This document shows positions 48,686 through 60,800 of a stretch of DNA of 64,000 nt, piece after piece (positions within the stretch are counted from its first letter, which is position 1; each line of letters opens with the position of its first letter). The position numbers and the translations under genes are program-made. The DNA is from Eunapius fragilis (Eukaryota; Porifera; Demospongiae; Spongillida; Spongillidae). The stretch spans positions 6,050,359-6,114,358 of the forward strand of contig OY811980.1 of NCBI GenBank assembly GCA_963681505.1, in the 5' to 3' direction. Below the pieces are notes generated by a model, which searched no databases, was not told where the DNA came from, and was given only the letters and a program-made list of their open reading frames with translations.

Positions 48686-51600
48686 ATGGAAATTGCCGTT
48701 GGTCACACATTCGGACAGAGGCGGCCTCCTCTCTCCGTCACCATTAAAAGCATCCTTAGCCGCTACCCGGATGGACAGATCTTCAAGGTAAGCTGTGCCG
48801 TATATAAGTGCAGAGTTACTGCGATTATATTCTTTCGCTGTGCAGGAGATCATTCAGAATGCGGACGATGCGGGTGCCCGAGTGGTTCGCTTCTACCTGG
48901 ACCACCGCCAGCACGGACGGAGCACCTTGGTGCATCCCGAGATTGCCAGGTTTCAGGGACCTGCCTTGCTGTCTTACAACGACGCTCAGTTCAGGGAAGA
49001 GGACTGGGAGGGAATCCAGAACCTGCAGATGAGCAACAAGGCCGAGAATCCGTTTAAAGTCGGGAAGTTCGGCATCGGTTTCAACTCAGTCTACCATATC
49101 ACCGGTAAGTATTGCATTCATTGACGTATAATGCGGGTGTATCCTACCCAAGGCTGAAGCAACTTTGTATAATGAGAGCGATAGAAACGCAGTTCATAGC
49201 AAGGTTACGTGTACCCCCCACCCCCCCACCACCCCCGCAGCCCAAATATCAATTTAAAACATGCAATGCCCTGAAACTATAAATTATAATTGACATTGTT
49301 GCCTATACATGCAGACTACATGTATGGGTGTACATACTATAACTGCTGGACTGCTGGTATATATAAATAACTAAGGAACTTGTTACGAAGTGCGTTTATA
49401 CCAAAGTTATTTCAAACTGTACGTTGTACCATAGTCTGCTCGCAGTGAGCTAGTTAGTGACGGCCTTTAGCAACCGATTTGTATTCATTAGCGTATGCAC
49501 AGGTTTAATTGGGCATGAGCATGACTACTACATCCTGTCTGCTGTCTTTGGCCAACTGATATATAGTATAAAGCATACATATTAGCACTGCAAGCTCCAT
49601 GCCCCCACACCTCACACACCATATTATTATATATTTACACAATTGCCTACACATGTGAACAACCATGAATTGATTTGCTTGCAAAGAGTCTTTTGAACTG
49701 CAGATCCCACATTTGTGTGGTTGTGTGTTCAGTTGTGTGTCTACCCAGTTTTATGTGCTCCATGATATAGACCTTCACTCGGCATGTAATGTGGTCATTT
49801 AACTGTATATACTCTTCTTCACAGTTCGCTCTCAGCATCTTTTTCTTCAGGCTCTTTTCGGCCTTGATTTCTTTTTTTTTTCTCATGCCCTGCGGCTAAT
49901 GGCTTCTATTGCACTCTCCTCTCCTTAGCTCCACAATATCTCTACTTGCATGGCAACACCATTTTTTTGGTCTGCCATTAGCATAATGGAGCATGTTTAT
50001 TGCCACACCCTTTTCCAGAATTGTTCTGTTCACTATAAGTTAGACTGAGGAATGAGGTGGTGTCAGATATGTGGAGGAGAGATGACCCTTGCTTGCATTA
50101 AGACTATCTGGACATGTTCTTGAGTTAGACCACGAACACACTGTTGTGGTCACATAAACATGTGTTTTTGGATATCTTGCTGATGTGAGCACCCAGCATT
50201 ACTAAATATAGTACACATTCCACAGTACTTGGTATGCAAAGTGATTTTAAGCTTGCTAGTGCACTTTAGACCTGATTCTTGTCAAAAAATAAATAAGTCT
50301 GGATCTCTCTTAGTGGGTTGATTGCAACTTGTGCGTGATGGGTATTAAATAATGGTTATTGCGTGCATATAGTAGTATGTGACATTCAGTTTATACATTG
50401 TCATCTGTTGCCCCTGCACCCCTGCACTAGTATGTCTGCTGACTGTGTAGGACTGGCATAGGAAGTACGACTGCAGTAGATTTCTGGGAGAGATGATATG
50501 ATTATAGGGATATTGTTCTAAGAATCAAATACTTTTAAGTTTTAGTAACGTTCCAGTGAACTGGGTGCATACTAGTATACTAGAGCTGCATGGAACTCTA
50601 CCCACTGTTTCCTGCTCACTTTATTTCCCCCTTTCTTCACAATATCAGTGGGGAGGTAACGATAAATTGGCAGCTAAATCAGCAGAGCATTGTACATTGC
50701 CTCACCACACAGAGGTACAGGGCCTCACCACACAGAGGTCTAGCCTGCACAACTTACTTGTGTATAGCACAGAATGTTACTGGTGGTTCTACCACTTCAT
50801 TTTGCCCATGAATGAACCCATTCAAAAGTGTTGCGTTCATTCCTGGACGCCCTATATTAACATCCTGAAATTTCCGAGTCCGGATTATTAGTAGTACTCC
50901 GAACATGACGAGTGTTTAGGTCCTAAACCATGGTTTAGGTCCTTTACCATGGTTTAGGTCCTTTACCATGGTTTAGGTGATATACACAGCCAAATCTTAA
51001 CAACCTGGTAAAGGAATGACTGCTGAACGGATATGTTCCAGATTGTTGCGACAACATTCATGGCATGAATGTTGTCGCAACAATCTGGAACATATCCGCA
51101 TGGTGTTGTCGCGATAACGATAACGGGAGGGATTCTAAGTGCCAGTGGGGGGGATTCTAAGTGCTCGGGGCACTTAGAATCCCCCCCGCTGGCACGTAGA
51201 GTCCCTCTCTAGCGTTTAGATACCTGCAATTGACCAATCAGATTGCGCGAATCACTTCCGCTATCGTCTAAACCAAGCAATGCCCATGTATGGGCGAGTT
51301 CACATGTTCATGAACATGACATGACATGACATAATTGTACGGTAACCCTTAGCGATTTATGTCCCATCTCTCGTGGACCAGGCCCTAGCTAAATACGTCA
51401 CAACTAAGGAGTATTTGGTCTGCATGGGCCTATGGACAGAGAAAGTACTAGTATTGAGGGCCGATATAACGTGAGCGATGTACCGAAAGTTATTTCTACA
51501 ACAATTAAAGGTTAGTAGATTTTAAAGATTCGATTCTATGTCTGCCTTTCCGTGGCTATTATATCGCTCGCCAGATAGTAGGTGGTCGCATCGAATGTTT

Positions 51601-52125
51601 TTTAGAACTAGTACAAAGGTTAGTACTTTTTAAGATTCCTGCCTGTCCGTGGCTTATTCCACACACCACACACACACACGCGCGGCACGCACTGTACAGT
51701 CCACACACACGCTGTTAAGTTCACACACACATGCCCCACATACACGCTGTTAAGTTCACACACACATGCCCCACATACACGCTGTTAAGTTCACACACAC
51801 ATGCCCCACATACACGCTGTTAAGTTCACACACACATGCCCCACATACACGCTGTTAAGTTCACACACACATGCCCACACTGTTCAGTACTGTACACATG
51901 CATTTTCAGTCTACACCACACACACTGTTCAGTTCACACACTCCTCACAATCCCATCCTCACCACGCTCACTATTTAGTCCACACACACTACACCACAAT
52001 CACACTGTTCAGTCCTCACCATACACTGTTCATTCATCACACACACAACCATTGATACACTTTCACTGCATATATGCACCCATGCACATGCTACGCGCAC
52101 ACACACCGCACCACACCATTTTTAG

Positions 52126-52186
<61 letters not shown>

Positions 52187-55100
52187 TTCAGTCCTCATCG
52201 CGCACACAAACACTGTTCAATCTACACACCACACATGACACTGCAGTTCACAGCACACACACTTTTTGGTCCACACACCCTACACCACACACTGTTCCAT
52301 TCACACACACGCGCACAATTTTTAGTCCAAAGAACACACTATACACACTGTTCAGTTCACATACACATTGTTCAGGTGTGGTGTGTAGGTGTGTAGGTGT
52401 GTCCCTGGTGTGTAGGTATGTCCCTGGTGTGAAGGTGTGTCTCTGAGTTCCTGGTGTGTAGCTGTGTCCCTGGTGTGTAGGTGCATGTGTTCCTGGTGTG
52501 TAGCTGTGTCCCTGGTGTGTAGGTGTGTCCCCTTGGTGTGTAGCTGTGTCCCTGGTGTGTAGGTGTGTTCCTGTGTTGGTGTGTAGGTGTGCTCTTGACG
52601 TTGATAATAACTCTTTGACTGCAAGTGCATCTTTATATGTCCTCATCCATGTCAGTTCAAATACAGGCAAGTGACAAACCCAAGTAGTCACTCAACTGTG
52701 AAATGCATATACATTTCACATCCCAGGACAAACGCGTGCTTGCAAGCCCATCGATTCAACATTAAGGAATTTAAATGCGGTCGTGGGCCTAACAGAGCGG
52801 TTACTCTGAAGTAGAATTTTTAAAGTTGTAACTTGAATTCTTCACCATATATGGACCTATGCAGCCGAATCTTTGAGCATCAGTTGTAAGTGCCAATTAC
52901 GGAAATGGATAACTACATTCAGTAGTAAGAAGGAATTAACTCCCCTCACATTCCTGGAAGCATTTGTATCAGGAACTAGTAGTTCCTATATAGGAATTGA
53001 CCCGGGTCGTGAATATCATTAAAACAAACTCGACCAGCGTATACCAAGAAACAGACAGTTTAGCTCTTTGTTCTACCGAACCAGAGGACAAAGACGGTCA
53101 TTTAAATGTTTTGTTCCAGTCTTCAAACTGTTCGCTTCAAGATAACAAAAAAGCTCGTATTTTTCCTCGTTCCCAGGCCAATTCTTCTCCGTCGTCGTCG
53201 TCGTCTTCTTCTTCTTCTAATTCTCGGGTGAGTATAACTCCGGATAGGAATGGTTTTAAAGAGTGCCAATTATATCAATCGCTTTAGAATCTCCTGGAAG
53301 GACATCTTCAAGTATCAGATATATGGTAAAACTGACATACGTAATCATTACGTAATGCGGAGTGTTAAATTGAAGCGTTCCCATGGCGACTTAGAATTGT
53401 GCAAACAAAAGAAGAGAGCTAAACAACGAGACGGACGAGTTAGAATTCTTCCGCGTTCCTTACAGTGATCCCAAACAAAAGCATTCGTCTGCTCGTGACG
53501 GTAATTGAAGCGGGGGGGGGGGGGGAGGGCACGGCACTTGCCAGTGTTAAATATAATAATCAATAAAAAATTAAAAAATAGAGGAAACAAGTAAAGAAAA
53601 ACATTCTCTGACGAGAAAGTTGGTGGGATATAGAAATTGGAGGCAAAGGTGGTGTAAAAAGAAGGGGGACAAGGTTTTGAGAAAAGCCTATATTTAGCAC
53701 GTGTAAATGTAACAACCAAAAGAAAGTGCTAAATATAGGATTTTTGTCTCATTACTCAAAACCTTGCCCCTCTCCTTTTTACACCACCTTTGCCTCCAAT
53801 TCCTATATCTAGAGATAATTTTTGTATGTATATTTAGACAATAGCGGAACTGATTTGCGCAATCTGATTGGTCAATTGCAGGTATCTAAACGCGGTAGAA
53901 ACCTTGAGAGGGACTCTAAGTGCCAGTGGGGGGGATTCTAAGTGCCCCGGGCACTTAGAATCCCTCCCACTGGCACTTAGAATCCCTCCCGTTATCGTCA
54001 TCGCGTTGCGCGATAATTTATTGGTTGCTACGTACGCGTTGCTATTGTCTAAATTGGTTAGACACTGAAACCGAGGGATCTACGTGATTTAGAATCCCCT
54101 CGGGCCCTTAGTAGCGCCCTCGCTACCGCTCGGGACGCTACAGCCCAGGGCCCTCGGGGATTCTAAATCACGTAGATCCCTCGGTTTCAGTGTCTAACCT
54201 ATATGTAGCTTGCGGGTAAATGCTCCGCGCTTACCCTTGACTTGTGACCACACCATTTCAATTCGTTGCAAGTCACAGCGGTATGGGGTTGTACAACACC
54301 TCATGACCATGCTGCTTTGCCAGCTGAACAATCTCTGGTTCAACTGTGTCAACGTATGCCTTCAGTCTTAGATGAAGAGTAGCAACAGTGTCTTTTGCTC
54401 CAAACTGAATGCCAGATGCAGTGAGAACCTCTTGCAATTGTGCCTTTTTAAGCTTGCATGCACTCGGTGTAGTTGTTGGCTTTGTGCGATGGTATTTTGC
54501 ATTATCAAGGCGAATTAAACAAGGCTCACTCAAATTTGGTAATAACTGAGTTTTAAAACCAGTGGACGAAGTTGGCACCATTAAAGTTCTGGTGGTAGTC
54601 TCCAGATGATCGCTGTGACTGGAATATCCACACCGAGTTGGGTACCAAACTCGCCTTGTCATTAAATGATGTAGTAGGGGCTTGACACCTTAATGATTTC
54701 GATTTTCGAATTGCAAGCTACAAAGCACAAACGCTTTCCCTTCTTCTGCGTGCGCGGCTGGCTACAGTCAGGATCATTCGGGGCAAAGAGCGAATCGTTG
54801 TGACGACGATAGTGGTGGTGAATGTAGGACTCATCTAAGTCAACAATACGTAGTTGTTGTTCGGGTGGCAGACTTTCGTTGTCTACGAGACGCTGCAAGT
54901 ATCGAAGGCGAGCCTCGCGAATATAGCAGTCTCGCGAACTGGTACCGCTTTTGAGTCACCACGACAAAATCCATGGTCAGAAAGGTAGTGTTGAACGTAA
55001 CGCAATGCGGAGGCAAACTTCCTTGGATCAGATTCGTCAAAGGTGAGCCAGCGTCGCTGATGCATAAGATCCAGAATATGACGAGCAACAACTCGTTCAC

Positions 55101-57800
55101 TTTTAGCTCGCCGCTCACGTACCAATGCTCTTACTGCAAAGCAGTACATGCTTTGATTTTGGTATCCGTTGGCGCTTGGGATTACGATTTGCACCAGCGT
55201 GAGCTACATTGATTTTGTGCTCGTGAATCCAATCGCGATAAGTAAGTCCCACTGTTTGCTAGAATAGCCTAGAATACTGCTAACTCGCCGTTGGTAGTAA
55301 CCTTTGCGACACTTTCGCCCTGGATGCTTAATTTTTCTCTTCATGTCTTGAACTTGCAATGAGCGGTACGCAACAAGAATATCAGTCCTTTGCTCTTCAG
55401 TTAGTGCTCGAGGTCTTTTTTCCTTCAATTCCTTAATTTCAGCCAACCATAAACTCTGATCTTCTTAATTTGTGCTGCTAGTTCTACTACGACGTGACGA
55501 CATTCTGGATTGCTTCAACCATAAAACTCATTCAGAGCATGTACTACACTGTAATACATAGTACAAAAGGGTAGGTAGGGCCTTGGGGCGCAAAGGGAAT
55601 GGCGAAACATATTACAAAAGAAGGGCTAAGACGCACAATGGTGAATGAAGGCACAAAGGAACGGCTCACGGATGTAGAGGGTTGTTTAGCGCGATGAACC
55701 CTTATCTACAATAAACGCTAAGCAAACTATGGTTCACAGTTAGATTAGTGAGTTAGATTTTTTGCATATAGAGGTATAGTTACATATGCAATCAAAGTAT
55801 GATTTTTGTTTTTGGATGCAGTACTAAATAATAGTGAAATTGGAAACGAAAATATAAAGTACCCCCAATACATTTGAAAATATTGACGTAGTTTTGAGCG
55901 GCATAAGGGGTTCATTTTTACAGCATTCATAGTTGACATGTTTTACAACATAGCGGTATGATTGGCATGAAATTAATGATTTCATTATGAAGTCATAAAC
56001 TTTTACTTCCTCGATGCTGTCGCGGACTTTTAGTATTAGGACCTAAACCTTACTCGTGTTCGGCATACTGCTAAAATTTCATAAGCCGGAGTTAGAAATT
56101 ACCCAATGTTGTTGGGACAGTGTTAATTCAGTATTGGTTTGAAATATTGGTATGGCCTTTAAACCAGCCATATTTTGAACCACTGGTTTGACAAAAATTT
56201 GTTCGACATATCAACCAAATTGGGACAGTGTCCAGCTAAATCACCCTTCTGGATAGTTTTTCAAGTTTTCAAATTTTTGGATTTTCCGTGGACTCCAAAG
56301 AGTTCCCATCAAATGGTCCTTACGCATCCAAAATTGGGCTATCCATTATAAAGTCATAAGGTACTGAATTTATAATTAGCCATAAATTTCAATGCAAGCG
56401 TTACTTTTCTTTTGCTTGTCCTGTAAAATTTGATGAAGGATCATAGGGGTGATTTTGCTGGAGACTGTTCCAATTGTTTACTATAAGGGATTTTCAAAAC
56501 TCTGTTTACTCAAGGCTGAGAAAGAAGGCCTTGAACTCACTGGGCTTTTGTTTGAACCACTGGAACCTGCACGGAATATGTTTGCCAAACCCACCTGGAT
56601 ATTTTTCATTATTTCCTGTGCACAGGTAGGAATTTATATGGCTAAATTTTATGTAGTGATGTGTCCATAGGCTGCAGATTTCAATTAGCTTCCCCCCCCC
56701 CACACACACACACACGGAATCCTAAAGCATTCACCTGTACTCCTGTACTCCCATAAGGAAGACAACACTCTGCTAGGGCAATGCAAGAACACTTGAGCGG
56801 GAGTGGTAACATTCTGCAGGAAGGAAACTTGTTACAAATAGGGGGACACACCTATACACCAGAGACACACACCAGGGACACTTGTACGCACCTGAGCTGA
56901 GACATCTATGGCACGTAGCGGGGTTGCAATATAAAAGCCACTGATGTTGGACAGGCTGGGGTAGAGATGAACTACCCTTTGTTGTAGAAATAACTTTCAA
57001 TGCGATCGTAAACGTTGTTGGTCCTGAGCCTACCGAAGGCAGTAATGATGTACTAAGGCCCTGGAGCTGTGAGATGGAACATAAATCGCTAAGGGTTACA
57101 GCTCCTGGCCCATAGTGCGTCATTACTGCCCTCGTGGTAGGTTCTTGTATTGGACCAACAGCATTTGTCCTGGGGTGTGAAATGTATGCATTTCACAGTT
57201 GAATGATTACTTGGGTTTGCAACTATTTGAACTGACATGGACGAGGACATATAAAGATGCACTTGCAGTCAAAGAGTTATTATCAACGTCAAGAGCAGAC
57301 CTACACACCAACACAGGAACACACCTACACACCAGGGACACAGCTACATACCAAGGGGACACACCTACACACCAGGGACACAGCTATACACCAGGGACAC
57401 AGCTACACACCAGGGACACACCTACACACCAGGGACACACCTACACACCAGGGACACACCTACACACCAGGGACACACCTACACACCAGGGACACACCTA
57501 CACACCAGGGACACACCTACACACCAGGGACACACCTACACACCAGGGACACACCTACACACCAGGGACACACCTACACACCAGGGACACACTACCTACA
57601 TACCAGGGACACACCACCTACACACCAGGGACACACCACCTACACACCAGGGACACACCACCTACACACCAGGGACACACCACCTATACACCAGGGACAC
57701 ACCACCTATACACCAGGGACACACCACCTATACACCACACCTGAACAATGTGTATGTGAACTGAACAGTGTGTGTGTGATGTGTGTTTCTTGGACTTAAA

Positions 57801-57888
<88 letters not shown>

Positions 57889-60800
57889 GAACAGTGTGTG
57901 GTGTAGTGTGTGTGGACTAAAAAGTGTGTGTGCTGTGAACTGCAGTGTCATGTGTGGTGTGTAGATTGAACAGTGTTTGTGTCTGAACAGTGTGTGTGTG
58001 TGTGGGAACTAAAAATTGTGGTGTGTGTGTGTGTGTGTGTGTGTGTGTAGCATGTGCATGGGTGCATAAAGTGTGTGGATGGTTGTGTGTGTGATGAATG
58101 AACAGTGTCTGTGGTTAAGACTGAACAGTGTGATTGTGGTGTAGTGTGTGTGGACTAAATAGTGCGCGGGTGAGGGTGGGATAGTGTGAGGAGTGTGAAC
58201 AGTGTGTGTGGTGTAGGCTGAAAATGCATGTGTCAGTACTGAATAGTGTGGGCATGTGTGTGTGTGTGTGAAAAAGCCACGGACAGGCAGGAGTCTTAAA
58301 AAGTACTAACCTTTGTTGTACTAGTTCTAAAGAACATTCGATGCGAGTACGTACTATCTGGCGAGCGATATAATAGCCACGGAAAGGCAGACATAGAATC
58401 GAATCTTTAAAATCTACTAACCTTTAATTGTTGTACTTTCGGTGCATCGCTCACGTTTATAACGGCCCTCAATACTAGTACTCATTCTGTCTATAGGCCC
58501 ATGCAGACCAAATACTCCTTAGTTGTAACGTATTTAGCTAGGGCCTGGTCCACGAGAGATGGGACATAAATCGCTAAGGGTTACCGTACAATGAAACATA
58601 TGTCATGTCATGTCATGTTCATTAAAGGGAGGCTGAACTGGCATTTTTCGTTATTTTTTTAATTTTCTTAAATGGATGTGCTCTACCTGATTGGCTTATA
58701 GTCCAAGATATAGGCATACAAAGTTTTGCGTCATAGCGCGTCACTTGGATCCAATTATTAATCGCAACGTATTATTGTTGTATTGTAGTCTTATTAATGA
58801 TGGCGGTACGGTACGTCCATACTCATTTGAACTATAGATATTATACGGAAGGGATTGGAAACGGATCACGTGATGCAATACATTGCATAGGCTGGCTTAC
58901 TGCCTGTCACTGTAGGATCAATTAACACGTTTTGCCACTGCGATTCAGATACTTTTTCGAAGAAAACCGGTCGTTGTGTTTAGTTTGAGGCTTTTTCCTA
59001 TATTCTGTCACTTGCTTAAGAGGTATGGATATTATTAGATATGTTTTTATGACTGTAAATGATTTTAGACTCGAGTTTTTTTAAAGACCCGCGTTCCGTG
59101 TCTTTGCGAAGCCTTTGTGGGCGTGTAGGAAACGTTAGCGTTGTCATATTGGCTAGTTTATTGCAGAATCGAGTGGAGCTTCGTGAGACAAATCGGACTG
59201 GCTAGGTATTATCTCAAAAGCTCTTGGCGCACTTTATACGCCCACAACCAGTCTCATGTCAAAATCTTTATTACCAACTTTTGTACGAGTGTACAACACG
59301 CATTTGAGATAATACCTAGCCAGTCCGATTTGTCTCACGAAGCTCCACTCGATTCTACAATAAAGTAGCCAATATGACAACGCTAACGTTTCCTACACGC
59401 CCACAAAGGCTTCGCAAAGACACGGAACGCGGGTCTTTAAAAAAACTCGGGTCTAAAATCATTTACAGTCATAAAAACATATCCATACCTCTTAAGCAAG
59501 TGACAGAATAAAGGAAAAGGCCTCAAAATATACACAACGACCGGTTTTCTTCGAAAAAGTAACTGAAACCATAGTTGCAGCAGAACTTGAATCCGCCATT
59601 TTATTTTATTTTTCCTGCATGGATGGAACCTGTTGATTGGTGTTAAAGACTTCCGTTTCCAATCCCTTCCGTATAATATCTATGTTTGAACCTACACGAA
59701 GAACTTCAATAGTCCATGTCGAAGACAGTGCCGATGATAGCGATATCGAAGAGCACGAGAGCCCTCCACCTGAGAGCCGTCTTGGACATACATTGTTCGT
59801 GTGCGCAGTGTATTCCGCAAGCTACCGAGCGTGAGTGTGTGTGCTGCCGTGAGTTGGAGGACGTACTCAGTATATTCTCACATAAATCGGTCAGGTTGAC
59901 CTGCATTGTGGATCACCCTGAATTTGCCACAGTATGCTTAACCTGCATTGTGGATCACCCTGAATTTGCCACAGTATGCTTAAACCCGCTAGTGCTTCGT
60001 GTCGCTTTAGCTGGAACCATCGGACTTCAGTTTTGGCTTCGAAGGTGCGTAACCCTCAACGCCAACGAAATCTTCCTTGCAGAAGTGGATGCTACAAACT
60101 CGCGCATTTTCCTTAATGGGTAACGAGAGGCCCAGTGCGTCGAGCCACTGTGAACACAGTTACGAGTACGCTATGAAATGACAAATTCATCACAAAGCTC
60201 ACAAGGTTGAGTAGAAGAGCATTGCCTAAAGGAAAACGGTGGAACGAAATCCCGTTGTCGCGCTTGTAAGCTGTACTGAAGCATCCACTAACGGCACAGA
60301 AAACACCCATTTGTAAACGGGAACGATAGTTTTCTAACGTAATAACACCTATTAATAATTGGATCCAAGTGACGCTGTAGTCACATGACTAATTTCGTAT
60401 GCAAAACTTGAATATCTCGCAAACGAAGCATGAAAAAAAAAAACTGTAGTCTACACTAGTGATTATCTTTGATATGAAGGGCACTTGTTTTTCGAGTTCA
60501 GCCTCCCTTTAACATGTGAACTCGCCCATATATGGGCATTGCTTGGTTTATATAGTTTAGTACCTAAACCATGGAACAGTGGGGAAGTGCTATTGTGGTA
60601 AACCTTTCTGGGAGAGACGATTATGATTATCATACATGTAGCAAACACTCAGATGTCCTGTCTCCTCTTTTTACCCTTCAATTGAAAGGGTTACTTCATC
60701 TCTCAATTGCTCATGCTAGTCCATGGGTGTGTGCTGGGATATGTTAGATGTCTGCCATATAGCAACAGCGAGCTGCTCTTCTCCCCCTCCTTTTTGGCAC

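Larger units (their letters stand above)
50868..56107. mobile_element. Decayed DDE transposon with about 65-bp TIRs
   Basis: 50,868-50,935 (ending in ACGAGTGTTTAGGTCCT) matches the complement of 56,030-56,107, with moderate divergence. The interval contains the transposase pseudogene (54,194-55,446) and many secondary palindromes. Boundaries are approximate; the interval has been invaded or rearranged. Confidence 0.45.
57160..58621. repeat. Right satellite-bearing arm, main part
   Basis: Inverted copy of 51,290-52,740. The GGACACACCTACACACCA minisatellite is expanded to about 22 units (57,292-57,735), against nine on the left. The GT tract (57,803-57,884) is longer, while the 34-bp array of the left arm is not matched at equal length. 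The arm is interrupted at 58,622 by the TTAA element and resumes at 60,513-60,555. Confidence 0.8.
58622..60512. mobile_element. TTAA-flanked element with THAP and P2X7-ballast domains (Kolobok-like)
   Basis: Ends TTAAAGGGAGGCTGAACT (58,622-58,639) and its exact complement (60,495-60,512). The left satellite arm shows the unoccupied site (around 51,310), so the insertion can be read off directly with TTAA as target. TTAA targets plus a THAP finger point to the Kolobok superfamily (established family traits), though no DDE core is seen, so the copy is non-autonomous. A second TIR-like match (GTCACTTGGATCCAATTATT, 58,740 and 60,352) lies inside. The centre holds a large palindrome. Confidence 0.75.

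Noticed and set aside
49647-49886. A Lys-rich minus-strand frame in the sacsin-like intron
   Set aside because: Short, low complexity at its start, no splice or domain support.
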